NCBI GenBank assembly: GCA_964624465.1
Contig: CAZUZD010000347.1
Location: 1-6,345, forward strand
Length of the DNA stretch: 6,345 bases
From: CAZUZD01 sp964624465
GTDB lineage: Bacteria; Planctomycetota; Planctomycetia; Isosphaerales; Isosphaeraceae
Direction of reading: 5' to 3'
Positions 1 through 6,226 of the stretch are shown here, piece after piece. The notes under the pieces were generated by a model, which worked only from the letters and a program-made list of their open reading frames with translations, did not search any database and was not told the origin of the DNA. The first letter of the stretch is position 1, and the number at the start of each line of letters is the position of its first letter. Both the position numbers and the translations under genes were made by a program.

Positions 1-1395
1 GCCGTCGAGCTGCTCGCCTCCCGCCAGGTCCGCCCCGGCGACGGCGTGACCTCGGGACCCGACCTGCCCCCCGGCGGCGGCCCGGTCGCGGGCTTCGACC
101 CGGCGATCCCGCCGCTGGTGCTCAAGTTCGCCCGCGCCCTGCTCGGCGCCGGCGCGCCGCCGCTGGCGGCCGATCCGGCGCTGGCGTGGGTGGCCATCGC
201 CGGCGAATCGTCGCTGTTCAACCTGCTGGACGACCCGGACAGCCTGCCCGAGCCCCAGGCCCTGGCCCTGCGGACCCGGGCCCGTCGCGGCGAGCTGGGC
301 GCCGGCCGTCGCTTCTGGCAGGAGACCGAGTCGGCCCAGTGGCGGACGATTGCCGAGGGCCTGCGTCGCGACGGCCTGAAGGCCCTGGTCGCCGGCGGCT
401 CGCACTGGCGCCGCGAGCCCGAGTTCAACGCGGTGCAGGCCGCCGCCGGGCTCGACCTCGTCGACGACCGGCTCTACTGGCCGCCGCCGCGCTACGCCAC
501 GGCCGAGCAGCGCGCGCTGATCCGCCGCCCCGGGGCGCTCCGCGACGACGCCAACCGCAAGCGCGCCGCCGACCGCCCGTATGTCGTGGGCCAGTGGGGC
601 GAACACACCGAGGGCGCCTGGGCCCTGCCGTACGAGGGGGCCGACCTGCTGCTGGCCTCGGCGATCGCCGCCACCGACGACTGGGATGCCCTGGTGCGCC
701 GCGGCGTGTTCCTGTTCCCCGGGCGCTGGGGTGCCTCGGCCCCCGGCACCGCCGGCGGCGCCGACGTGTTCGCATTCCCCGGGGTCCTGAATGCCAACCC
801 GGCCGTCTTCGCCCTGCTGCCGCACGCCGCCTCGATCTTCCTCCGGCCCGCCCCGGCCCCGGCCGCGCCCGCGTCGGATCGCGGCGGCCGGCCGGCGCGC
901 GACCGGATTCGCGGCGGCGAGTGGGACCCGAGGCTCGGACGCCTGGTCGTCGACACCCCGCACACCAAGGCCCTGGCCGGCTGGGTCGGCCTGCCGGGGG
1001 CGAACTTCGCCGAGCTGGACCTCGAGCACGAGAACGACTATGCCGTGATCGCCGTCTCGGCCCCCGGGCCCGAGCCGATCGCGACGGCCCGCCGGCTGCT
1101 GGTGACCGTGCTGGCCCGCTTCGAGCCCACCGGGCTCCGCTACGCCGACGCCTTCCGCCGCGAGGTCGCCGACCCCGGCCTGCCGCCGCTGCGGGCCGAG
1201 CCGGTGAAGGCCCGCGTGCTCTGGAAGCGGCCCGGCGGTCGGGTGAAGGCCTATGCCCTTGATGCCGCCGGCCACCGCCAGGCTCCCATGCCGCTGGAGG
1301 CCACCCCCGAGGGCGTCCGACTCGTGCTCGACGGCAAGAGCCCGGCGCTGCATTATGAGCTGATTGAGGAGCCGGCGGCCCCCGCCGGCCCCTGA
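1..1395 (+). CDS. Glycoside-hydrolase-like TIM-barrel protein, C-terminal part (5' end outside window)
   Basis: The reading frame is open from the first base, so this is the last 464 residues of a longer protein. The GTG at 46 is not a convincing start, because residues before and after it read as one conserved block (DGV, then FDP and LLK-type segments leading to DPALAW). This layout resembles planctomycete clan GH-A-like proteins: DPALAW followed by a usual Asn-Glu on strand beta-4 (here AGESS, Glu codon 205-207), a D-DRLYWPPP segment (near residue 155), then a usual Glu-Trp on strand beta-7 (here VVGQW, codon 592-594). An Ala/Pro linker at about residues 280-295 separates a beta-rich C-terminal domain that begins with a DTPHTKALAGW motif. 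The expected role is hydrolysis or binding of polysaccharide. Gln in place of the nucleophile Glu suggests altered or lost catalysis. The family call is recalled from pattern, not searched. Any export signal would lie upstream of the window. Confidence 0.7.
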   Translation, partial: AVELLASRQVRPGDGVTSGPDLPPGGGPVAGFDPAIPPLVLKFARALLGAGAPPLAADPALAWVAIAGESSLFNLLDDPDSLPEPQALALRTRARRGELGAGRRFWQETESAQWRTIAEGLRRDGLKALVAGGSHWRREPEFNAVQAAAGLDLVDDRLYWPPPRYATAEQRALIRRPGALRDDANRKRAADRPYVVGQWGEHTEGAWALPYEGADLLLASAIAATDDWDALVRRGVFLFPGRWGASAPGTAGGADVFAFPGVLNANPAVFALLPHAASIFLRPAPAPAAPASDRGGRPARDRIRGGEWDPRLGRLVVDTPHTKALAGWVGLPGANFAELDLEHENDYAVIAVSAPGPEPIATARRLLVTVLARFEPTGLRYADAFRREVADPGLPPLRAEPVKARVLWKRPGGRVKAYALDAAGHRQAPMPLEATPEGVRLVLDGKSPALHYELIEEPAAPAGP

Positions 1396-1403
1396 CCCCC
1401 TGG

Positions 1404-1449
1404 CCCTCGAGGCCCTTGAGGGACCCGCCCCGGAAGCGGGGCCCGTCCC
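1404..1449 (+). promoter_or_regulatory. Two overlapping, mutually exclusive hairpins before the epimerase gene
   Basis: Hairpin 1 pairs 1404-1411 with 1415-1422 (8 bp, one G-T pair, 3-base loop). Hairpin 2 pairs 1420-1424 with 1445-1449 and, inside a CC/CC internal loop, 1427-1432 with 1437-1442 (6 bp, perfect, GAAG loop). They share bases 1420-1422, so only one can be fully formed at a time. Hairpin 2 ends 7 bases before the GGAG ribosome site at 1457-1460. No T-run follows either stem. They could be a terminator for the upstream gene, an attenuator for the epimerase, or an mRNA-stability element. Confidence 0.45.
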
Positions 1450-1465
1450 GCACCGTGGAGTCCGC

Positions 1466-2419
1466 ATGCGCATCCTGGTCACCGGCGGCGCCGGTTTCAT
1501 CGGCTCGAACCTTGTCGACCGCCTGCTCGCCGACGGCGCCGAGCAGGTCGTCATCGTCGACAACTTCGACTCCTTCTACACCGAGGCCCGCAAGCGGTCG
1601 CACCTGACCGGGGCGCTCCAGAACCCGCGGTGTCGGCTGGTGGAGCTGGACATCCGCGACGCCGCCGGCGTCGACCGGCTGATCGCCGAGTCCCGGCCCG
1701 ACGCCATCGCACACCTGGCCGCGCGCGCCGGCGTCCGGCCCAGCATCGAGCAGCCGGCGCTCTACGCCGAGGTCAACGTCACCGGCACCGTGAACCTCTT
1801 GCAGGCCGCCTGCCGGCTGGCCACGAAGCCGCGGTTCGTCTACGCCTCCAGCTCCAGCGTCTACGGCGACCGCGACACGGCGCCGTTCCGCGAGACCGAC
1901 AACGTCGACCTGCCGGTGAGCCCCTACGCCGCCACCAAGAAGGCCTGCGAGCTGCTCGCCCACACCTTCCACCACCTCTATGGCCTGCCCGTCACCGGCC
2001 TGCGGTTCTTCACCGCGTATGGCCCCCGCAACCGGCCCGACCTGGCCATCGCCAAGTTCACCGACCTGATCGAGCGCGGCCAGCCCGTGCCCATGTTCGG
2101 CGACGGCTCCACCCGGCGCGACTACACGTACGTCGGCGACATCGTCGACGGCATCGTCCGCGCCGTCGAGCGCTGCACCGGCCACCACCTCTACAATCTC
2201 GGCAACTCCAGCCCGATCGAGCTCAGGGACCTGATCGCCGCCATCGGCCACGCCGTCGGCAAGCCGCCCATCATCAACCGCCTGCCCGAGCAGCCCGGCG
2301 ATGTGCGGCAGACTTATGCCGACATCGGCCGCGCCCAGGCCGAGCTGGGCTACGACCCCCAGACCCCCTTCGCCGAGGGCCTGGCCCGCTACGTCGCCTG
2401 GTCCCGCGCCAGTCGCTGA
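1466..2419 (+). CDS. NAD-dependent sugar-nucleotide epimerase (extended SDR, UDP-glucuronate 4-epimerase-like)
   Basis: This 317-residue protein is full length for bacterial UDP-sugar epimerases of the extended short-chain dehydrogenase/reductase family. It shows the NAD-binding TGGAGFIG motif (residues 6-13), an acidic VDNFDSFY strand end (31-38), HLAARAGVRPSI (83-94), YASSSSVYG (126-134), the catalytic Tyr154-x-x-x-Lys158 in SPYAATKK, GLRFFTAYGP (178-187), DYTYVGDIVDGI (219-230) and a C-terminal PGDVRQTYADI substrate-domain motif. The HLAA-AGVR-SI and DNF-FY signatures are typical of UDP-glucuronate/UDP-galacturonate 4-epimerases and related CapI-type enzymes. It would act in the cytoplasm, supplying sugar nucleotides for surface polysaccharide. 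UDP-glucose 4-epimerase or a dehydratase of the same family cannot be excluded. The ATG at 1466 is chosen because GGAG (1457-1460) sits 5 bases upstream and the nucleotide-binding strand starts at residue 2. The frame stays open further upstream to 1364, but that stretch is low-complexity and overlaps the previous gene. Confidence 0.92.
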   Translation: MRILVTGGAGFIGSNLVDRLLADGAEQVVIVDNFDSFYTEARKRSHLTGALQNPRCRLVELDIRDAAGVDRLIAESRPDAIAHLAARAGVRPSIEQPALYAEVNVTGTVNLLQAACRLATKPRFVYASSSSVYGDRDTAPFRETDNVDLPVSPYAATKKACELLAHTFHHLYGLPVTGLRFFTAYGPRNRPDLAIAKFTDLIERGQPVPMFGDGSTRRDYTYVGDIVDGIVRAVERCTGHHLYNLGNSSPIELRDLIAAIGHAVGKPPIINRLPEQPGDVRQTYADIGRAQAELGYDPQTPFAEGLARYVAWSRASR

Positions 2420-2431
2420 CGGGCTCGACCT

Positions 2432-2459
2432 GGCTCCGGGCCGTGACCGACCCGGAGCC
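2432..2459. terminator. Hairpin between convergent genes, likely bidirectional terminator
   Basis: GGCTCCGGG (2432-2440) pairs perfectly with CCCGGAGCC (2451-2459) around a 10-base loop. It lies in the 51-base gap between the epimerase stop (2419) and the stop of the minus-strand membrane-protein gene (2471), where a terminator serving both directions is expected. There is no clear T-run on either strand, so its strength as an intrinsic terminator is uncertain. Confidence 0.6.
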
Positions 2460-2470
2460 GAACCGCGACA

Positions 2471-2863
2471 TCAGCGCGTCTTGTTCTTCTCGACCAGCTC
2501 CTTGACGTTGATCGAGCCGCCCGTGCGCTCGAGGTACTGCTGGAGCGCCGCGCCACCGGCGACCGCGCGGGGCCGGGGGCCGTCGCCGTTGGTGACGATC
2601 CCCACCCCCACGGCCAGCGCGAACAGGGCCAGGGTCCCGAAGAGGATCGCCATCCCCGCCAGGAACTGGCCGCCGACGGCGAGGGCCCGCTCGGGACTGG
2701 CCGCTCCGCCCCAGCGGCGCTGGAAGTACGAGCCGAGGATCGACCGGACCCCGAACCGGTCGAGGCGGTAGGCCCACCACAGCGCCGCGAACCCGGCGCC
2801 GGCGGCCCCGACCAGGAGCGAGACGGCCAGCGGCGACTCGATGTGGAACGGGAGCTTGAGCAT
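2471..2863 (-). CDS. Small two-helix membrane protein of unknown function
   Basis: The gene encodes 130 residues and I do not recognise a family. Two hydrophobic segments are visible, at about residues 11-32 (rich in Ala, Gly, Leu, with paired Trp at its end) and 66-91. Between them is a basic loop (YRLDRFGVR...FQRRWGG, about 32-52). The C-terminal 40 residues are soluble, with a charged end (VKELVEKNKTR). Both helix-helix orientations are possible; the basic connecting loop favours a cytoplasmic loop with both termini outside. The start at 2863 is supported by GAGG at 2871-2874, 7 bases upstream, and by the position just before the first helix. The frame remains open far upstream, but that portion is antisense to the redoxin and hydrolase genes and is not believable. 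The gene converges with the epimerase and diverges from the redoxin, so it appears to be transcribed alone. Confidence 0.72.
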   Translation of the reverse strand: MLKLPFHIESPLAVSLLVGAAGAGFAALWWAYRLDRFGVRSILGSYFQRRWGGAASPERALAVGGQFLAGMAILFGTLALFALAVGVGIVTNGDGPRPRAVAGGAALQQYLERTGGSINVKELVEKNKTR

Positions 2864-2983
2864 GAAACGGCCTCGGGGTTTCACTACACTGGGACGAAGG
2901 TTGAAATCGGCCACGCGCCCGCGGGCCGGTTCGTGCCGGTGCGGCTCAACGGGGCCGGCTCCGGCACGGCTCGGTTCGCCCGG

Positions 2984-3012
2984 AGCATAAATGGGACATC
3001 CGCGATTGGCAA
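2984..3012 (-). promoter_or_regulatory. Candidate sigma-70-type promoter for the membrane-protein gene
   Basis: Read on the minus strand, TTGCCA (3012-3007) is followed by a 17-base spacer and TATGCT (2989-2984). This matches the -35/-10 consensus at 5 of 6 and 4 of 6 positions with ideal spacing. It lies in the divergent gap and would give a leader of roughly 110 bases before the ATG at 2863. A short inverted repeat, GGCAA-CCA-TTGCC (3008-3020), overlaps the -35 box and could be an operator. The match is by eye, and planctomycete promoters are poorly defined, so this is tentative. Confidence 0.33.
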
Positions 3013-3052
3013 CCATTGCCGCGTCGCTCACCCGGATCGGGATCGAACACTC

Positions 3053-3634
3053 ATGGCCATGACCCCCTCGACCATGCTGCCGCTGGGCACCGTGGCCCCC
3101 GACTTTTCGCTGCCCGACATCGACGGTCGCACCGTCGCCCTGGCCGACCTGCCGCCGGCGCCGGCGCTGCTGGTCATGTTCATCTGCAACCACTGCCCGT
3201 TCGTCAAGCACGTCCGCGACGAGCTCGCCCGCCTGGGCCGCGACTACGGCGCGCAGGGCGTGCAGGTGGTCGCCATCAGCGCCAACGACGCCGTCGCCTA
3301 CCCGGCCGATGCGCCCGAGGCCATGGCCCGCGAGAAGGCGGAGGCGGGATACTCGTTCCCGTACCTCTTCGACGAGTCGCAGGCCGTCGCGAAGGCGTAC
3401 CACGCCGCCTGCACGCCCGACCTGTACCTGTTCGATGGCGATCGTAAGCTCGTCTACCGCGGCCAGCTCGATGACAGTCGACCCGGCAACGGCAAGCCCG
3501 TCACCGGCGCCGACCTGCGGGCTGCGCTCGACGCCGTGCTCGCCGGCCGCCCCGTCGCGGACAAGCAGACGCCCAGCATCGGCTGCAACATCAAGTGGCG
3601 GCCGGGCCACGAGCCCGACTACTTCAACCGCTGA
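3053..3634 (+). CDS. Thioredoxin-family redoxin (PRX-like, CNHCPF active site)
   Basis: This is a 193-residue thioredoxin-fold protein of the AhpC/TSA-redoxin superfamily. It opens with the family-like TPSTMLPLGTVAPDFSLPD (residues 4-22). The active-site CxxC is Cys45-Asn-His-Cys48, followed by PFVKH. The cis-proline region is C120-T-P-D-LYLFD, and the sequence ends with PSIGCNIKW (174-182) and EPDYF, a C-terminal signature of the PRX-like group. Cys120 and Cys178 are further cysteines. The expected role is thiol-disulfide exchange or peroxide reduction; the natural substrate of this group is not clear to me. No signal peptide is seen, so it should be cytoplasmic. The ATG at 3053 is preferred because the N-terminus then matches relatives; there is no strong ribosome site, and the second ATG at 3059 is an alternative. 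The frame is open back to 2843, but that stretch is non-conserved intergenic sequence. The hydrolase gene follows after 60 bases on the same strand. Confidence 0.9.
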   Translation: MAMTPSTMLPLGTVAPDFSLPDIDGRTVALADLPPAPALLVMFICNHCPFVKHVRDELARLGRDYGAQGVQVVAISANDAVAYPADAPEAMAREKAEAGYSFPYLFDESQAVAKAYHAACTPDLYLFDGDRKLVYRGQLDDSRPGNGKPVTGADLRAALDAVLAGRPVADKQTPSIGCNIKWRPGHEPDYFNR

Positions 3635-3694
3635 GCCGCCCGCTCGCGCTCGCCCCTGGACCTGCCCCGTTTTCCACTCTCCCGGGAACCGCCC

Positions 3695-4669
3695 ATGCGC
3701 CGCCATGCTCCGCTCGCCGCCCGCCTGCTCGTCCTCGGCCTGGCGCTGGGCGCCCCGGCCGTCGACGCCGTCGCCCAGACGCCCGCCGCCGACGCCTCGG
3801 CGTCGTACACTCGCCGCGAGGACGTCATCTACGGCCGCAAGCACGGCATGGCGCTGACGATGGACGTCTTCACGCCGAAGCAGAACGCGAAGGGCGTCGG
3901 GATCGTCTACGCCGTCAGCGGCGGCTGGTACTCGGCGCACGAGGCGATCGCGCCGCCCCTGATCCAGCCGCTGGTCGATCGCGGCTACACCGTCTTCGCC
4001 GTGGTGCACGGCAGCCAGCCGAGGTTCACCATCCCCGAGGTCGTGCAGGACATGAACCGTGCCGTGCGGTTCATCCGGCACCACGCGGCCGAGTACGGCA
4101 TCGACCCCGACCGCCTGGGCGTCACCGGCGCCTCGGCGGGCGGGCACCTGTCCCTGATGCTCGGCACCGCCGGTGCGCCCGGCGACCCGACGGCGAAGGA
4201 CCCCGTCGACCGGCACTCCAGCCGCGTGCAGGCCGTCGCCTGCTTCTTCCCGCCGACCGACTTCTTCAACTACGGCAAGCCCGGCGAGATCGCCCTCGGC
4301 ACCGGCATCCTCGAGAACTTCCGCGCCCCGTTCGATTTCCATGAGATCGACGGCAAGCGGAACATCTACCGCGAGATCGTCGACCACGCCCAGCGCGCGA
4401 AGATCGGCCACGCGATCTCCCCCTACTACCAGGCGAGCTCCGACGACGCGCCGGCCCTCATCATCCACGGCGACGCCGACAGGCTCGTCCCGATCCAGCA
4501 GGCCGAGCGCATGGTCGAGGCCCTGAAGGCCGCCGGCGTCGACGCCAAGCTCGTCACCAAGCCGGGCGCGCTGCACGGCTGGCCCGACATCGTGAAGGAT
4601 CTGCAAACCTTCGCCGACTGGTTCGACGCCCACCTGGCCGCCCCGGCCCCGGCCAAGGCCAGCCAGTGA
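3695..4669 (+). CDS. Exported alpha/beta hydrolase (esterase-like, BD-FAE/prolyl-oligopeptidase type)
   Basis: The gene encodes 324 residues with a likely Sec signal peptide: a basic start (MRRH), a hydrophobic core at about 8-22, and AVA-QT as the probable cleavage site near residue 27. The mature enzyme has an alpha/beta-hydrolase fold. The nucleophile elbow is GASAGGH with Ser147, the acid is Asp262 in HGDADRLVP, and the histidine is His294 in ALHGW, giving a complete triad in the usual order. Where HGG-type oxyanion sequences normally stand, it reads AVSGGWYS (73-80), so the usual His is replaced. It probably hydrolyses esters or related bonds outside the cytoplasm; the substrate is unknown. 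GGGA (3684-3687) lies 7 bases before the ATG. The stop overlaps the start of the P450 gene by 4 bases, so the two are likely co-expressed. An Ala/Pro/Lys tail follows the fold. Confidence 0.9.
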   Translation: MRRHAPLAARLLVLGLALGAPAVDAVAQTPAADASASYTRREDVIYGRKHGMALTMDVFTPKQNAKGVGIVYAVSGGWYSAHEAIAPPLIQPLVDRGYTVFAVVHGSQPRFTIPEVVQDMNRAVRFIRHHAAEYGIDPDRLGVTGASAGGHLSLMLGTAGAPGDPTAKDPVDRHSSRVQAVACFFPPTDFFNYGKPGEIALGTGILENFRAPFDFHEIDGKRNIYREIVDHAQRAKIGHAISPYYQASSDDAPALIIHGDADRLVPIQQAERMVEALKAAGVDAKLVTKPGALHGWPDIVKDLQTFADWFDAHLAAPAPAKASQ

Positions 4670-6009
4670 GCGCCCCGGCCGCACGCATCCGGCCCCCCGG
4701 CCCGAAGGGGGCCTGGATCGTCGGCAACACGTTCCAGTACCTCCGCGACCCGCTCGGGTTCCTGCTCGCCGCCGTCCGCGACCACGGCGACGTCGTCCGC
4801 CTGCGCCTGGCCGACACGACCGCCTACCTGCTCGGCCACCCCGAGCCGATCGACCAGGTGATGCGGCAGCAGGCGCACCTGATGGTCAAGGATCGCGTCA
4901 CGCGCGGCCTCGTCCCCCTCGTCGGCCACGGCCTCTTGACCAGCGAGGGCGACACCTGGCGCCGGCACCGCGCCCTGGCGCAGCCGGCGTTCGGCCACGC
5001 GCAGGTGCAGCACTATGGCCGCGTCATGGTCGAGCACACCGAACGGATGCTCGACCGCTGGTCGCCCGGGGTGCCGTTCGACGTCCACCCCGAGATGATG
5101 CGGCTCACGCTCGGCATCGTCGCCCGCTGCCTCTTCGGCGCCGATTTGGAGGCCGAGAGCGCCGTCATCGGCCGCTCGCTGGAGACGGTGATGGACCACT
5201 TCCTGTCGCCGACCCAGTGGTTCCCGATCCGCGACTCGCTGCCGCTGCCGAGCACGATCCGGTTCCGCCGCGCCATCGGGCGGATCGACGCCATCGTGCT
5301 GCGGCTGATCGCCGAGCGCCGCCGGTCGGGCGACGACCCCGGCGACATGCTCTCGCGGCTGCTGGCCGCCCGCGACGAGACCGGCCGCGGCCTGACCGAC
5401 CGCCAGGTGCGCGACGAGTGCGTGACGCTGATCCTCGCCGGCCACGAGACGACCGCGCTGGCCCTCTCGTTCACCTTCGACCTGCTCGCCCGCCACCCCG
5501 AGGCTGACGCCCGGCTCGCCGCCGAGCTAGTCGACGTCCTGGGCGACCGGAGCCCCACCCCCGACGACGTGCCCCGGCTGCCGTACACCACCTGGGTCGT
5601 CCGCGAGTCGATGCGGCTGTACCCCCCCGCCTGGGCCGTCGGCCGCGAGGCGTTGCAGGACGTCGAGGTCGGCGGCTACCTGGCCCCGCGCGGGACGCAG
5701 TTCTTCGTGAGCCAGTGGGTCATGCACCGCGACGCCCGCTACTTCAACGCCCCCGACCAGTTCCGCCCCGAGCGCTGGGACGGCGACCTGATCCGCCGCC
5801 TGCCGCGCTGCGTCTACTTCCCGTTCGGCGAAGGCCCCCGCATCTGCATCGGCAACCACTTCGCCATGATGGAAGCCGTCCTGCTGCTCGCCACCATTGC
5901 CCGCCGCCACCGCCTGAGCCGCACCGAACCCGACCGCCCCCTGCGCCTCTCCCCGTCGGTGACCCTCCGCCCCGCCGACCCGGTGCAGGTCATCGCATTG
6001 CCGCGCTGA
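4666..6009 (+). CDS. Cytochrome P450 monooxygenase
   Basis: The 447-residue protein has all P450 hallmarks. They are the C-helix W98-RRHR102, the I-helix oxygen-activation motif A258-GHETT, the K-helix E314-SM-R317 (ExxR), the FRPERW meander (366-371), and the heme-binding loop FPFGEGPRICIG with the heme-ligating Cys394. It starts with a Pro/Gly-rich PPGPKG and has no membrane anchor, so it should be a soluble cytoplasmic enzyme needing separate electron-transfer partners; none is encoded in the window. The FGEGPRICIG and AGHETT forms resemble the CYP4/CYP102-like bacterial branch, whose members often oxidise fatty acids or other lipophilic molecules, but the substrate cannot be called here. 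The start is GTG at 4666, inside the hydrolase stop (GTGA overlap), with a weak AAGG at 4655-4658; this implies translational coupling. The last 48 bases recur in diverged form at 6223-6270. Confidence 0.95.
   Translation: MSAPAARIRPPGPKGAWIVGNTFQYLRDPLGFLLAAVRDHGDVVRLRLADTTAYLLGHPEPIDQVMRQQAHLMVKDRVTRGLVPLVGHGLLTSEGDTWRRHRALAQPAFGHAQVQHYGRVMVEHTERMLDRWSPGVPFDVHPEMMRLTLGIVARCLFGADLEAESAVIGRSLETVMDHFLSPTQWFPIRDSLPLPSTIRFRRAIGRIDAIVLRLIAERRRSGDDPGDMLSRLLAARDETGRGLTDRQVRDECVTLILAGHETTALALSFTFDLLARHPEADARLAAELVDVLGDRSPTPDDVPRLPYTTWVVRESMRLYPPAWAVGREALQDVEVGGYLAPRGTQFFVSQWVMHRDARYFNAPDQFRPERWDGDLIRRLPRCVYFPFGEGPRICIGNHFAMMEAVLLLATIARRHRLSRTEPDRPLRLSPSVTLRPADPVQVIALPR
5962..6009 (+). repeat. Direct repeat copy A: last 48 bases of the P450 gene
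   Basis: This copy encodes the P450's last 15 residues (TLRPADPVQVIALPR) plus stop. It matches 6223-6270 at 40 of 48 positions, with 29 of the first 30 and all of the last 9 identical. The offset is 261 bases, a multiple of three. Confidence 0.8.
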
Positions 6010-6015
6010 TCCAGC

Positions 6016-6056
6016 CGACGAATTCGTGCCGTGAGGCGGGGGCCTCCGAATCGTCG
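6016..6056 (+). terminator. Imperfect hairpin 6 bases after the P450 stop
   Basis: The outer stem pairs 6016-6026 with 6047-6056, with one bulged base in the 5' arm. An asymmetric internal loop (6027-6032) leads to an inner GAGGC/GCCTC stem (6033-6037 with 6042-6046) closed by GGGG. Its position directly behind the stop codon suggests a transcription terminator or 3'-end stabiliser for the P450 transcript. No T-run follows, so the terminator reading is moderate. Confidence 0.5.
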
Positions 6057-6057
6057 A

Positions 6058-6083
6058 CGTGGCCACGCTCCGCTCAGGCCACG
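6058..6083 (-). repeat. REP-like palindrome 1 (AGCGGAGCG core, minus orientation)
   Basis: CGTGGCC (6058-6064) pairs with GGCCACG (6077-6083) around a 12-base loop. Read on the minus strand, the loop contains TGAGCGGAGCG. Stem-AGCGSAGCG-stem elements of this form resemble short intergenic palindromes scattered through many bacterial genomes. The resemblance is recalled from general knowledge, not from a search. Confidence 0.5.
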
Positions 6084-6104
6084 CCACACAAGAACCCGGT
6101 CCGG

Positions 6105-6180
6105 GGCTGGGGTTGCGGGCTCCGCACGCGGAACCTGGATCCCCGGCCGGGTGGCTGGGGTTGCGGACCGCCGCAACCCC
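6105..6180 (+). repeat. 14-base direct repeat with a perfect 10-bp hairpin on its second copy
   Basis: GGCTGGGGTTGCGG occurs identically at 6105-6118 and 6153-6166, 48 bases apart. In the second copy, GGGGTTGCGG (6157-6166) pairs perfectly with CCGCAACCCC (6171-6180) around the tetraloop ACCG. Confidence 0.8.
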
Positions 6181-6226
6181 GGCAAGCGCTGAGGAACCGG
6201 GGTCCGAAGCCGGACCCCAGCCACCC
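6149..6226. repeat. Nested inverted repeats with alternative pairings
   Basis: A perfect 13-base inverted repeat joins 6149-6161 to 6214-6226. Its arms overlap two local hairpins: 6157-6166 with 6171-6180, and GGGGTCCG (6199-6206) with CGGACCCC (6211-6218), loop AAGC. The long-range stem and the two local hairpins therefore cannot all form together. Confidence 0.7.

Noticed and set aside
46..1395. GTG at 46 as the true start of the first gene
   Set aside because: The frame is open to base 1, the preceding 15 codons continue the same conserved block, and starting here would cut off half of the TIM barrel.
1364..1465. N-terminal extension of the epimerase
   Set aside because: It overlaps the preceding gene, crosses two hairpins, and would put 34 low-complexity residues ahead of the nucleotide-binding strand.
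425..2251. 608-codon minus-strand open frame
   Set aside because: It is antisense to the glycoside-hydrolase-like and epimerase genes, both well supported. Its translation is low-complexity and Arg/Gly/Ala-rich, typical of the opposite strand of GC-rich genes.
2843..3052. N-terminal extension of the redoxin
   Set aside because: It overlaps the divergent gene and adds 70 residues without family resemblance. Relatives begin near the TPSTMLPLG segment.
2864..4684. Long upstream extension of the minus-strand membrane-protein frame
   Set aside because: It runs antisense through the redoxin and hydrolase genes. Its residues are Val/Gly/Asp/Ala-biased shadow sequence, and the ATG at 2863 has its own ribosome site and precedes the first helix.
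4426..5496. 356-codon minus-strand open frame
   Set aside because: It is antisense to the P450, whose motifs are all intact. No domain is recognisable in the translation.
3053..6009. A new biosynthetic gene cluster
   Set aside because: A redoxin, a hydrolase and a P450 without a core synthase, transporter, regulator or electron-transfer partner are not enough to claim a cluster.
6105..6226. CRISPR array
   Set aside because: There are only two identical 14-base direct repeats, they overlap hairpins, and there are no regularly spaced units or cas genes.
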